From CAZHZT01 sp964537285 (GTDB lineage: Bacteria; Bacteroidota; Bacteroidia; Chitinophagales; Saprospiraceae): DNA of 64,000 nt. A model generated the notes under the pieces. The model was not told where the DNA came from. It saw only the letters and a list, made by a program, of their open reading frames with translations, and searched no databases. Made by a program: the position numbers and the translations under genes. The stretch lies in contig CAZHZT010000003.1 of the NCBI GenBank assembly GCA_964537285.1, positions 1-64,000 of the forward strand, read 5' to 3'. Of this stretch, positions 16,531-27,100 are shown piece by piece (position 1 is the first letter of the stretch; the number at the start of each line of letters is the position of its first letter).

Positions 16531-19152
16531 ATGACCTTAGAAAATTTCACAATAAAGGCACAAGAAGCGATATCAACGGCCCAGGAGTTGGCTGATGATA
16601 GAAGCCAGCAAACTGTAGATACGCCCCATCTCATTAAGGGGATTATAGAGGCAGACGAAAATGTGACCAGCTTCTTGCTCGGGAAAATGGACGTGAGCCT
16701 TCATGCTCTCCAAAACGCACTCGATAAAGCTATCGATGAATATCCAAAGGTAGAGGGAAGCGATAAAAAATACCTTACCGGTGATGCAAACAAGGCCATA
16801 GCAGAAGCCAAAAAGCTACATAAAGAATATGGAGATTCTTATATCTCTTTAGAATTGCTTCTACTTGGTATAACTAAAGGGAAAGATAAAGGTGGTAGAA
16901 TATTGAAAGACCATGGCGTCACGGCCAAAGGCCTGCAAGAAGCCATCAAAGAATTGCGAAAAGGAAAGAAAGTAACTGACCAAGGCGCCGAAAACCAGTA
17001 TAATGCCCTGAAAAAGTTTGCCATTAACCTCAATGAACGTGCGGAATCTGGCAAACTGGATCCGATTATCGGGCGGGATGAAGAAATTCGCCGCGTACTC
17101 CATATTCTCTCTCGCCGGAAAAAGAACAACCCAATCCTGATCGGCGAAGCCGGGGTTGGTAAAACGGCTATCGTTGAAGGCATCGCCTGGAGAATCGTAA
17201 AAGGGGATGTACCTGAAAACTTGAAGTCTAAAATTATTTATACGCTAGATATCGCCGCCCTTATTGCAGGTGCAAAATATAAAGGAGAATTTGAGGAACG
17301 CCTTAAAGGAGTAATCAAAGAAGTTTCGTCCTCCAACGGTGAAATCATTCTTTTCGTGGATGAAATTCACACCCTTATTGGTGCAGGAGGCGGGCAAGGC
17401 GCCATGGATGCTGCGAACATCCTCAAGCCAGCACTCGCTCGTGGAGAATTAAGAACAATTGGCGCAACTACACTGGATGAGTATCAAAAATATTTTGAAA
17501 GAGACAAGGCATTGGTTCGTCGTTTCCAAACCATTTTGATTGAAGAGCCTAGTGTAGAAGATACCATTTCTATCCTTCGTGGCTTACAAGAACGATACGA
17601 AGTATATCACAAAATCGAGATTTTGGATGAGGCGCTCATCTCCGCGGCAGAGCTATCGCATAGATACATTACAGACAGGCAACTTCCGGATAAAGCGATC
17701 GACCTTATCGATGAAGCAGCAGCCAAATTAAGATTAGAACTGGATTCTGTACCTGAAGAAATCGACGAATGGGAACGCAAAGTCAGGCAATTAGAGATCG
17801 AGCGCGAAGCCATCAAACGGGAAGATGATCAGCGCAAACTTAAAGTGATCAACAATCAACTGGCTAATGCAAAGGAAAAGCTGGACAATATCAAAGCGGG
17901 GTGGAAAAACGAGAAGGAAATCGTAGATGCCGTTCAGAATATCAAGAAAAACATTGAAGAACTGGAAATCCAGGCTGATCGGGCAGAGCGGGAAAGCAAT
18001 TACGAGGAAGTTGCGAAAATCCGTTATGGTAAAATCAAAGAACAGGAAGCTATGCTCATGGCTGCAGAGGAAAAACTCAACAGCCTTCCGGAAGATTCCC
18101 GCTACACAAACGAAGAAGTTACGGCCAATGATATTGCCGAAGTGATCAGCCGCTGGACAGGCGTACCAGTAGCACGCATGATGCAAAGCGAAAAGGATCG
18201 CTTACTAAGCTTAGAAGAAGAAATTGGAAAACGCCTGATTGGTCAACATGAAGCGGTTGAAGCTACTGCGGATGCGGTTCGCCGTTCCCGAGCAGGCCTT
18301 CAGGATGAGAACAGACCAATTGGCTCCTTTATTTTCCTTGGCCCAACAGGTGTCGGTAAAACAGAGCTTGCTAAAACACTAGCCGAATTACTTTTCGACG
18401 ATGAGCGTGCATTGACTCGTATCGACATGAGTGAGTATCAGGAACGTCATTCCGTCTCTCGACTCGTAGGTGCGCCTCCGGGCTACGTTGGTTACGATGA
18501 AGGCGGGCAGCTGACAGAGGCCGTAAGACGCCGCCCTTATTCCATCATTCTTCTGGATGAGATCGAAAAAGCACACCCTGACGTTTACAACATCCTGCTA
18601 CAAGTACTTGATGATGGAAGGCTTACAGACAATAAAGGACGTACCGCTGACTTCAAGAATGCCTTGATTATCATGACGTCTAATATTGGGTCGGAAACGA
18701 TTCTTGAAAACTTTGAAGACCTGGATGCGCTTGGAGATAAACACCGCACCGAAATTGTGGCCACTACTAAAATCGAGGTCTTTGAAGCCCTTAAAGAACA
18801 CATGGCACCAGAATTCCTCAACCGGATTGACGAGCGAATAATGTTTTTGCCGCTATCCCGCGAGGAAATCAAGCAAATTCTCGAGCTTCTCTTAAAAGGC
18901 GTTCGAAAGCTACTGGCAAAGCAGGAAATAAATCTTGAATTAACGGATTCCGCAAAGGAACTCCTGGCTGGCCTGGGCTACGATCCTCAATTTGGTGCGC
19001 GCCCAATGAAGCGAGTACTTCAAAAAGAAGTTGTCAACCAATTATCAAAACAATTGCTGTCTGGCAAATTTGTGCCTGGAGATACGATCGTTGTAGATAC
19101 TGATGATAAAGGGTTGGTTTTTGTTCCTAAAGCTACTCCTGTAGAAGAGTAG
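16531..19152 (+). CDS. clpB: ATP-dependent disaggregase ClpB
   Basis: The 873-residue protein has the full ClpB layout: an N-domain (1-145), AAA+ domain 1 (Walker A GEAGVGKT at 205-212, Walker B ending DEIH near 280), a coiled-coil middle domain (about 410-530) and AAA+ domain 2 (Walker A GPTGVGKT at 604-611, second-domain signature GAPPGYVGYDEGG). The middle domain separates it from ClpA and ClpC is excluded by its length. With DnaK it solubilises aggregated proteins in the cytoplasm. No heat-shock operator was identified upstream. Confidence 0.95.
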   Translation: MTLENFTIKAQEAISTAQELADDRSQQTVDTPHLIKGIIEADENVTSFLLGKMDVSLHALQNALDKAIDEYPKVEGSDKKYLTGDANKAIAEAKKLHKEYGDSYISLELLLLGITKGKDKGGRILKDHGVTAKGLQEAIKELRKGKKVTDQGAENQYNALKKFAINLNERAESGKLDPIIGRDEEIRRVLHILSRRKKNNPILIGEAGVGKTAIVEGIAWRIVKGDVPENLKSKIIYTLDIAALIAGAKYKGEFEERLKGVIKEVSSSNGEIILFVDEIHTLIGAGGGQGAMDAANILKPALARGELRTIGATTLDEYQKYFERDKALVRRFQTILIEEPSVEDTISILRGLQERYEVYHKIEILDEALISAAELSHRYITDRQLPDKAIDLIDEAAAKLRLELDSVPEEIDEWERKVRQLEIEREAIKREDDQRKLKVINNQLANAKEKLDNIKAGWKNEKEIVDAVQNIKKNIEELEIQADRAERESNYEEVAKIRYGKIKEQEAMLMAAEEKLNSLPEDSRYTNEEVTANDIAEVISRWTGVPVARMMQSEKDRLLSLEEEIGKRLIGQHEAVEATADAVRRSRAGLQDENRPIGSFIFLGPTGVGKTELAKTLAELLFDDERALTRIDMSEYQERHSVSRLVGAPPGYVGYDEGGQLTEAVRRRPYSIILLDEIEKAHPDVYNILLQVLDDGRLTDNKGRTADFKNALIIMTSNIGSETILENFEDLDALGDKHRTEIVATTKIEVFEALKEHMAPEFLNRIDERIMFLPLSREEIKQILELLLKGVRKLLAKQEINLELTDSAKELLAGLGYDPQFGARPMKRVLQKEVVNQLSKQLLSGKFVPGDTIVVDTDDKGLVFVPKATPVEE

Positions 19153-19183
19153 CGTTAAACAGGAGTCATTCCTTGATTTTTTG

Positions 19184-19209
19184 CTACTTTTTTATCAAGA
19201 AAAAAGTAG
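19184..19209 (+). terminator. Hairpin terminator after clpB
   Basis: CTACTTTTTT pairs with AAAAAAGTAG around ATCAAG, 31 nt after the clpB stop. A second, stronger palindrome follows. Confidence 0.5.
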
Positions 19210-19249
19210 GTAAAACCTTGATTAACAGAGTCACGTAAAGATTATTACA

Positions 19250-19289
19250 AAACAGGAGTCATCCCGAAAGTTCGGGATGACTCCTGTTT
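19250..19289. terminator. Bidirectional terminator palindrome
   Basis: Perfect 19-nt arms (AAACAGGAGTCATCCCGAA and complement) with a 2-nt AG loop lie between the convergent clpB and thioredoxin-like genes. Part of the left arm (AAACAGGAGTCAT) is also present as a direct copy at 19157-19169, just after clpB. Confidence 0.75.
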
Positions 19290-19297
19290 AATCAATT

Positions 19298-19855
19298 TTA
19301 CTTTTTCCATTTTATATTACAACCGATACTGGGTATTTGGTTGGAACTTACTTCCTCTCCAATTAGAAGCGCATCGATAGCTGCTCCCAAATCTTCTCCA
19401 GTCACAGGCTTGCCCGATTGTGGGCGAGAGCCGTCAAACTGGCCTCTATATACTAGTTTTTTATCCTTATCAAACAAGTAGATGTCAGGTGTACAGGCAG
19501 CATCATAAGCTTTCGCTACATCCTGAGACTCGTCGTATAGATAAGGAAAGGTAAAGCCTTTTTCTTCCGCAAAGACTTTCATTTTATCCGGAGCATCCAT
19601 AGGGTAATTCTCAATGTCATTTGAGCTAATGGCTATAAAGCCTACGCCTTTTTCCTGGTATTTTTTGGCAAAAGCCACCGTTTCATCAATGATGTGGATA
19701 ACATAAGGGCAGTGGTTACAAATGAACATCACAACCGTTGCCTTGTCTGAAGCGATTTCATTCAAGCTTACAGCATTACCTGTAAGCGTGTCCGGAAGTG
19801 TAAAGTCAGGAGCTTCCGTTCCTAGAGGGAGCATGTTTGAGGGTGTTGCAGCCAT
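19298..19855 (-). CDS. Thioredoxin-fold AhpC/TSA-like protein
   Basis: The 185-residue protein has an AhpC/TSA-like core beginning with APDFTLPDTLTG and a CNHCPY active-site motif (cysteines at about 46 and 49). It resembles the thioredoxin-family proteins often annotated as redoxin-domain peroxiredoxin-like. No signal peptide is visible, so it is cytoplasmic. The gene is convergent with clpB. Confidence 0.85.
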   Translation of the reverse strand: MAATPSNMLPLGTEAPDFTLPDTLTGNAVSLNEIASDKATVVMFICNHCPYVIHIIDETVAFAKKYQEKGVGFIAISSNDIENYPMDAPDKMKVFAEEKGFTFPYLYDESQDVAKAYDAACTPDIYLFDKDKKLVYRGQFDGSRPQSGKPVTGEDLGAAIDALLIGEEVSSNQIPSIGCNIKWKK

Positions 19856-19946
19856 AGTTTATTTGTTTTCTTATTGAAATGGAAATTTGAGGAAATTGTT
19901 TTCAAAACCTCATTAACCATTAGCCGTTTCCCCTTATATCGCAACC

Positions 19947-20717
19947 CTAATTAACCGGCGGAGTCGCCACTCCCAACACATAACGCTTCACCACCTCTAT
20001 CTTTGCAGCCGCTTCCGCACCTTGAAAGCCAGCAATATCTTCATCTTTCAAAAGTTCACTAGCCGCCTCCGTCAGCTTAGCAGCTATCGGATAATACGAC
20101 CAATGCCACCTTTCCTCTTCATAACCTGTTGGGCGAGTATTCCCTTTAGTCGTGTAGGGCCGGTAAAAACCAAAGCGAGGACCGTTTTTCTCCAGCCATT
20201 CCAACTCTCGCTTACCTTTGCCCCGCTCAAAATAAGCATTGTTGAAGGCATTTAAATCTATATCAGTACCCCAATGATGACGGGAGGTGCCCGGCATGGA
20301 ACTGTACTCCAGAATTTTTAAGGCGCGATCTTCCGCTTTGGAATAGGTAGTACGCGCATTTTCTCCATTAGAAAGCAAGCGCTTCCCTGTCCATTTTGCC
20401 TCCCAGATACCCTTTTGATAGTCAAAATTACGCGTAGCAGAAAGAATTTTAAAATAGATCCCCTCAGCCCTTGCGGCTTCGTACATTTTCAGATAAGCAT
20501 CCAAGGCTTCTTTCCTTAGATATAAATTGGAACGCGAAGCCAAATGAGACGGAATAACCAAAAACTCAGGATGTTCTGAGGGTTCAAAGTGCCCTGTGAG
20601 ATAAGCAATAAGTGAATCATTTGTTATTTCCTCATTTCCATTATGCATAGGAAGTAGATTAGGTTGAGGTTGCCCTGAAAAAACGATAAAAAAAGTGAAA
20701 ATAAGTAGATTATACAT
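19947..20717 (-). CDS. M15-family D-alanyl-D-alanine carboxypeptidase-like (VanY type)
   Basis: The M15 metallopeptidase motifs are present: SxHxxGxxxD with H147 and D154 (SRHHWGTDID) and ExxH with E202 and H205 (EERWHW), giving the zinc site. I start it at M (20717), which yields a hydrophobic signal-like N-terminus; the longer frame would overlap the end of the OmpA-like gene. The gap to that gene is 10 nt, so it is probably in the same transcript. It would trim peptidoglycan peptides in the periplasm. Confidence 0.85.
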   Translation of the reverse strand: MYNLLIFTFFIVFSGQPQPNLLPMHNGNEEITNDSLIAYLTGHFEPSEHPEFLVIPSHLASRSNLYLRKEALDAYLKMYEAARAEGIYFKILSATRNFDYQKGIWEAKWTGKRLLSNGENARTTYSKAEDRALKILEYSSMPGTSRHHWGTDIDLNAFNNAYFERGKGKRELEWLEKNGPRFGFYRPYTTKGNTRPTGYEEERWHWSYYPIAAKLTEAASELLKDEDIAGFQGAEAAAKIEVVKRYVLGVATPPVN

Positions 20718-20727
20718 ATTAATTTTT

Positions 20728-22746
20728 TTAGTCTTTATACCTAAAGTCCACTTCCTCATCAATTCGCAGTACCCTAACCTCTGTTCTTCGATTATACTCA
20801 TGCTCTTCGTCAGAACACCGAACCCCGTCAAGGCAATGATTTCTAATATCTTTTTCCCCTCTACCTACCGTTTTAATACGCTTTGGATCAATACCTTGCG
20901 AAACAAGATACTGCTTGGCAGATGCTGAGCGACGCTGAGACAACGATAGGTTATATTTAGCATCTCCTCTGGCATCGGTATGAGAGACCAGTTCGATATC
21001 CATGGAGGGATATCTCATCATAATGCCCGCTAGCTCCTGCAATTCACGCGCAGCTCCCAGGCGAATAGAGGATTTGTTAAAATCGTAGTATATATTTTCC
21101 AGAACGATTACGGCCCCTTCTTTAAGCTCTGAGGTATTCCTTAAAATGGAACTCAACGGAGCCAGTGCAATGCGCTCATTTATCAAATCGCTGTCTGATA
21201 TACGATTAGCATCTATACGTTTGCTGAAAGACTTAAACCCTTCTTTGCTAACCTTTATCTCGTAATCACATTGACTATTCAGGCAATCAAAAGCATTTCC
21301 TTCCTGGTTTGTAACCATAACTTTTTCAGGTATATCGCAATTGCAATCTATGCGCACAACGGCATCGTCCAAAGGATTACGATTTTCTAAATTGACGACC
21401 GATAGCTCAAGATTTGTACAGGAAATGGGCTCCATATCAATTAGCATCACAGAATCTTCTAGGATGGCTGTTCGTGAAGAAAAGAACAGTTCTTTACTTT
21501 GGTAACCTTCTTTAGAAATGTATAAAAGATACTTGGTTTGCGGCTCAAACGTCCATCGAACTTTACCATTGGAATTGGAATAAAAATCCGGATTGCCGAG
21601 TTCTTTTTCATCCTTTCGCAAAAGCTTAAATACAAGCTCTCCCGTACTTTCATCAACGGGCATTAGCCGGGATACATAAAGTTGGCCGCTCACTCCAAGG
21701 TACCCCTCCACATTTTCTTCGAAGATGTAACAGCGTGCCTCATCCAAAGGCTTTTGAGTAGTTACATCGAATATTTCAAGCACTAAAGGCTTGGAACGTA
21801 AAGCCTCAGGTGTTTCATACTTATCGTTCAATTCAAAATAATAAATATCATCCTGGCCTGCGCCCCCATTCCGGGCAGAACTAAAATATCCCTTGTTTCC
21901 CAAGGCGTTAAATATCAAACCCAGATCATCTGCTTCACTATTAAACGGAGGATCCAGAGGGATGGTTTCTTTCCAGGAACCCGAAATATCCCAGGCCCGA
22001 ATATCAAGCCCTCCCATTCCCTGATGGCCATCGGAAGAAAAGAACAAGATTTTATCATTAAAAATAAAAGGAAAAATTTCATTCTTGGGAGTGTTTACTT
22101 CTGGCCCCATATTGACCGGAGTAGTCCAATTACCGTCTATTTTTTTTGAATAAAAAATATCCATCCCTCCAAAGCCTCCGGGCATATCAGAAGCAAAATA
22201 TAAACGGGAACCATCTGAGGATAAAGTCGGATGTGCGCAGGAGTAGGCACTGCTGTTGAAAGGAAGTTCCGTGATTTTTTCCCACTCGAGCGCTCCTTTT
22301 CGGGCTTGATATATTTTAAGCCTAACAATACCAGCCTCATCTGCTTTGCTTACCCCTTGTTGAATATTATTTCTGGTAAAATACATAACATCACCTTCCG
22401 GACTAAAAGCAGCGGGCCCCTCGTGCAAATGGGAGTTGATTTGAGGAGAGAAGGAATAGGGCTTCGTCAGCGCTCCGCTTGACAAAGCCTCCGAATAATA
22501 CAATTGGTAAAAAGCTTCTCCCGTATTTTTATCTTTCCATCCACCTTGATTGCGGGAACTTACGTACACAACTCCATTCAGATAAAAAGTAGGAGAAAAT
22601 TCCAGATAGGGAGTATTAATGGCCTGAGCATTAAAGAAAGTGGCTCTGTTTCCAAGGCTTTTCAACCAAAATGCCAGCGAATCTTCCTGAGCAGAAAGAG
22701 TTGTCAGTGTAAAAAGAATTACTAAAAGTGCAATTATATGTTTCAT
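20728..22746 (-). CDS. PD40 repeat and OmpA-domain protein (T9SS-associated)
   Basis: A signal peptide (1-19) leads into at least five PD40/WD40-like strands (for example SPEGDVMYFTRNN, SSDGSRLYFASDMPGGFGGMD), then carboxypeptidase-regulatory-like beta modules (about 320-530). A C-terminal OmpA peptidoglycan-binding domain (about 550-670; YYDFNKSSIR, SHTDARGD, LSQRRSASAK) completes it. The layout resembles PorE-type proteins without a TPR region. Sitting after a PorP/SprF gene and a giant type B substrate, it probably anchors the surface complex to peptidoglycan. Confidence 0.88.
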   Translation of the reverse strand: MKHIIALLVILFTLTTLSAQEDSLAFWLKSLGNRATFFNAQAINTPYLEFSPTFYLNGVVYVSSRNQGGWKDKNTGEAFYQLYYSEALSSGALTKPYSFSPQINSHLHEGPAAFSPEGDVMYFTRNNIQQGVSKADEAGIVRLKIYQARKGALEWEKITELPFNSSAYSCAHPTLSSDGSRLYFASDMPGGFGGMDIFYSKKIDGNWTTPVNMGPEVNTPKNEIFPFIFNDKILFFSSDGHQGMGGLDIRAWDISGSWKETIPLDPPFNSEADDLGLIFNALGNKGYFSSARNGGAGQDDIYYFELNDKYETPEALRSKPLVLEIFDVTTQKPLDEARCYIFEENVEGYLGVSGQLYVSRLMPVDESTGELVFKLLRKDEKELGNPDFYSNSNGKVRWTFEPQTKYLLYISKEGYQSKELFFSSRTAILEDSVMLIDMEPISCTNLELSVVNLENRNPLDDAVVRIDCNCDIPEKVMVTNQEGNAFDCLNSQCDYEIKVSKEGFKSFSKRIDANRISDSDLINERIALAPLSSILRNTSELKEGAVIVLENIYYDFNKSSIRLGAARELQELAGIMMRYPSMDIELVSHTDARGDAKYNLSLSQRRSASAKQYLVSQGIDPKRIKTVGRGEKDIRNHCLDGVRCSDEEHEYNRRTEVRVLRIDEEVDFRYKD

Positions 22747-22868
22747 CGTTTATCAGTGTAAAGTTTATAATACAGGGCTGATAAAGCAGGAGCACTTAAC
22801 GTTTGCGAGTGTAATTTTTTGTCTTTATTATTGCTCTTACTCAATATCGCCTTAAGTTATCAATTAGC

Positions 22869-22901
22869 GTTCTTTGACAAATTGTGTGGAGTTTAAAAAA
22901 A
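22869..22901. repeat. Left-end fragment of family A providing a stop codon
   Basis: GTTCTTTGACAAATTGTG and about 15 further bases of the element remain. The TAA stop of the PorP/SprF gene (22893-22895 on the minus strand) lies within its TTTAAA segment, so the insertion or its remnant forms the gene end. Confidence 0.65.
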
Positions 22902-23849
22902 GCGAGGACTTATAAACTCTTTCCCTTCCGCTTTAGCAAAGTGATATTGCACCAATATCTCCGCACTACCATCGTTATAATCTTTCAAGGCCGACAAGGT
23001 CAAATCATAAGCCAAACCAACAAGCATATTATCGCTTAACTGCACACTCGCCATTACATTAACGGATTCATTAATGTTGATGTTGCTGCCATTTCCTAAA
23101 CGATAACCGACACCAATGCCGTACTTCCCTAAATAAATTGCTGAAAGGTTTGCCTCGATATCAAATGGAGACCTTTCTGCAAACTTTACTAAGAGATTTG
23201 GGCGAAGCGCCAACTCTTCTTTTAGCGGAATGTCAAACCCCGCCATCAAATAGCCATGACGCACCTCATTGTTCTCATTTAAGCCAACTTCACTGAATTC
23301 AAGATCGCTCTTGATTACCCTCGGTGCAGATAATCCAAAATAAAAGTGAGGATCTTTATAATAAAACCCAGCCCCAAAGTTAGGTAAATAACGGCTTTGA
23401 CGCCCTATAGGAATTGCATCGTCGGTGGAAATTCCCTGAGTAGCTACAAGCCTTTCATCGTTAAAATTAATTCCATAGTAACGCAAAGAAGCCTGGATAC
23501 CCACACTTACTGTTCCGCGACCTACGGGAACCCGGTATGCGTACATACCGTCGAAAGTCCACTGCTCTGTGATACCAATCCGATGAAACCTCAGATTAGC
23601 GCCTACACCAATCCGGTTGTACAAAAGAGGCATATTGAAAGATAATGCCGAAGTTTCCGGAGCCCCTTCCAAACCAAGCCACTGGCTGCGATGCAATGCC
23701 GTGATTACGGCTCCATCCTGACTACCTACAGCAGCTGCGTTCAACATCGGACGAAGATGCATAAATTGGGTAAACTGTGCCTGTTGCTGGCTATATGCCC
23801 ATCCAAACGGGCAGATCAATAATAGAAGGAATAAAATATTTTTCATCAA
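22893..23849 (-). CDS. PorP/SprF-family type IX secretion membrane protein
   Basis: A signal peptide (1-20, ending AYSQQ) is followed by the PorP/SprF hallmark QFTQFMHLRPMLNAAAVGS and a series of amphipathic strands forming an outer-membrane beta barrel. Length is 318 residues. Family members help secrete or anchor T9SS type B substrates; here it lies between the giant substrate gene and a PD40-OmpA gene. The C-terminus seems to be set by a repeat-derived stop, so a few residues may differ from the ancestral end. Confidence 0.88.
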   Translation of the reverse strand: MMKNILFLLLLICPFGWAYSQQQAQFTQFMHLRPMLNAAAVGSQDGAVITALHRSQWLGLEGAPETSALSFNMPLLYNRIGVGANLRFHRIGITEQWTFDGMYAYRVPVGRGTVSVGIQASLRYYGINFNDERLVATQGISTDDAIPIGRQSRYLPNFGAGFYYKDPHFYFGLSAPRVIKSDLEFSEVGLNENNEVRHGYLMAGFDIPLKEELALRPNLLVKFAERSPFDIEANLSAIYLGKYGIGVGYRLGNGSNININESVNVMASVQLSDNMLVGLAYDLTLSALKDYNDGSAEILVQYHFAKAEGKEFISPRFF

Positions 23850-23870
23850 AACTTAATTTATTTTTGGTTC

Positions 23871-24124
23871 TTTATCTTTCAATTCAGCTATTTAGTGCAA
23901 GTGGCAATAAAAGGGGAAAACAGTTCCGGACAACATCAAAAAACTTCCAGGCTAAAAGCCTGGCAGCCTTCTAAAAACTATCGATTCAGCAAAAGAGCCG
24001 AAGCCCTTTATTTGTAAAATGTTGTTCGCTCCCTGTTGACCTTTCCTCCTTTAATCGCAACTTAGGTTGTGTAACCTATGGCCTACCGGCCACGAGCTAC
24101 TAGCTATACATTTATCTTTCAATT
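23871..24124. repeat. 14-bp direct repeat bracketing a spacer
   Basis: TTTATCTTTCAATT occurs exactly at 23871-23884 and at 24111-24124. The second copy overlaps the last codons of the giant gene. The 226 bp between them hold a terminator, small hairpins and no gene. Confidence 0.6.
23935..23963 (-). terminator. Intrinsic terminator for the giant gene
   Basis: On the minus strand CCAGGC pairs with GCCTGG and is followed by GAAG and a run of six T. It lies between the giant gene and porP, so the latter may depend on read-through or on its own promoter. Confidence 0.6.
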
Positions 24125-27100
24125 ACTATAAAACCTGACTGAGGCTCTTTATCTCCGTTGAATTCCATCACGAAGAAATAAGTCCCTACCGGCAGTTGCT
24201 GCCCCTGGAAAGTGCCTTCCCAGTCATTCCTGTACGGAGAAGCATTGTAAACCTCATCTCCCCATTGATTGAATATAGATATCCTGTTTTCAGGGTATCG
24301 GTCATTGAGCAAACATGGAATGATCAATGCATCATTAATGCCATCTCCATTTGGCGTAATGATAGAGGGTACCACACATTCAGACTCTTGCTGTACATTT
24401 ACAAAGACCAATGCGTCGCTACAGAAATCAGGGCAAATAACTGGGCAGACTTTGTACCCGAACCGGTCCTGACCAGAAAAGTCCAGGCTTGGCGTATAGG
24501 TGAACATTTCTTCTTCTTCATCAAATTCTATCGTACCTTGATTAGGCGAAATCGTAAGCTCGACAAAGTATTCTCCCATTGGCAACAGATCATTGTTAAG
24601 CGGGAAAATTTCGACCGGCGTTGCAAATGCCGTAGTGTCTGAATCATCCTGAAGCTCAGCTCCCGGTTCAAAGAAAACAACTAATGTATCTTTGGAAAAG
24701 GTGCCGCAACCTTCATTCATAATCTCCCAGAAGAAAAGATTATTGCCCGGGTTCAAGCCCAGCGCAACCGAACTATTCGAATTGGGGCTCAGGATTTCAA
24801 TGACAGGATCATCAGAACTCCATGTACCTTCGCTTTGCACTAAAGGCTCTGCCTCCAAGGTAACCTGATCCGCTTCACAGATCTCAAAATCTGCTGTAGT
24901 CAATGCCATATCAATATCACTGGAACCTATATCAACAATCACTGAATCGGAAGCAAACGCCCCACAACCCGGATTGCTCAATGTCCAGAAAAAGATATAA
25001 CTATCTCCGGGAATTAAGTCATTAACCGCAACAACATTCGAATCCGGATTTACAATCTTAATTCCGGCGTTTGTTTGATTATTTGGCTGAGACCAGCTTC
25101 CACTGGCTCCACTCTGAGCGGCGATCGCCTGAAGCACAATACTCGTCGTATCGCATAAAGTCATATCCTGAATGGCTAAAGGCTCTTGGTTATCAGAATA
25201 AACATCGATAAGAACCGTATCGGCATCGTAATTAACGCAAGCCCCATTAGATAGGCTCCACTGCAATAAGTAGGACTCTTCGGTTTGAAGCCCCTGAACT
25301 ACAGAGGTCGGCGAAGCTGGATTCGTTATGGATACTGGTATTCCTCCTACCTGGCTCCACATCCCTTCCCCAGTAGCAGGCATTTCTGCATTAAGCGCTA
25401 TATTTTCATTATTACAAAGGAAGTGATCATCGCCAGCAAATGCTTCAATAGCAGGTATATCATCAAAAATCACAGTAATTTCTTCAGAAGTGGCAGATTC
25501 GCACCCAAAATCATTGGTCAAAGTTGCATAAAACGGATGCTCGCCCGGACTGTAAGCACTTAAATCATTCAATAACAAAGAGTCCGCATCTGAAGGGCCA
25601 CCTATTATACTCTGATTTGGACTGTAAAACCAGGTATACTGGCCATCATCTGTTACATTATCAGGATTCACAAAAAGTAACAGCTCTGCATCCGCATTAT
25701 CAATACAAACAGGGCTATTGCTTTCAATAATTGGCGCATTTGGCCTGGAAGCAACGGAAACAAACGCTGGTTCTGAGAAGTCAGAAGTACAACCTTCTAT
25801 AGTAACTTGAACGGAATAAGATCCTTGATGTATATTTTCTACCGGATAAATTACCGGATTATACACTGTTCCATTAAAACCAGCCGGCCCGGTCCAATTA
25901 TACGTAGCATTTACGAAGAACTTCGTCTCAAGCTGTAAGGTATCTCCTACACAAACCGGATTAGGTAATCCCAGAACACTAGGCACCTCCGGTTTAGGGT
26001 TTACAATTACGGTAGTACTTGGTGATAATTTAGACACACAACCATCTACCGTAACAAATACATTATATTCTCCTCCATTGATTGGAACAACTTCATCTAT
26101 ATCAAAATTTGGGCTATCCGTATTGGACGAGCCTATCGGTGTATTCCAGGTGTATACCGCATCATTCGGATAATTATCCGTAACTAAAGTCAATGGATCT
26201 CCTTCACAAGCAATGACAGGCCCAATCGGTGACAATGAGGGAGGTTCTGGCGTATCTTTAACACTTACAATCGTCGTGGCTTCTTCCGAAGTACAACCGA
26301 CACCACTTGTCACCACTAAGGTATAATTACCATTATCCTGGGCGCTTCCTTCCGGGATTATTGCCGTTGGATCAAAAGATTCAAAGTCATCCGGCCCTGT
26401 CCAATGGTACGAATAATCTCCTGGGTCAGGGGGGAAGAAGGTTGCCAGTAGCTCGATTTCACTATTTCCATCTACACAACCCACGCCAGTATTTCCGATG
26501 GCTGTAATTTGGGGCGCAGGGGTAACCTCCACCTCAACTGTCGCACTATCGGCACATCCTGCACCAGAAGTAATGGTAACCGAGTATTCTCCTGCTACAG
26601 AAGGGGTAATTGGGTTTTGAAGCAAAGATTCAAACCCATCCGGTCCTTCCCAATCATATTCCGCGCCCAAATATGAATTTGCCTGGAGCTGGAAATCAGC
26701 CCCCTCACAAGCAGGGAAATCAAAATTGGCTTCTGCATCAGGTGTTGCTCGTACCTGAACATTGAAGAAGTTGGACAACGCTGACTGACATCCATCAAGC
26801 GTCGCATAAACGGACCAGGAACCACTGTGAGAACTATCTACTGAAGAGATAATAATCTCAGGATCTTCTGTAATAAATGTTGTTAATAAAGGACTGAACC
26901 ATGTATATGCATCTGCCAGAGAATCATTTAAAACCAACTTCAAATCTTCTCCTTCACACAGCTCCTCCGGTCCGAAAATGACCGGAACTTCAGGCAATGG
27001 ATTCACCAAAACAACTGTCTCATCCGGGATAGAAGCACATCCATCATCAAATATCGTCAAGAAATAAACGCCTGAATCTATCGTATCTACATCTTCTAAA

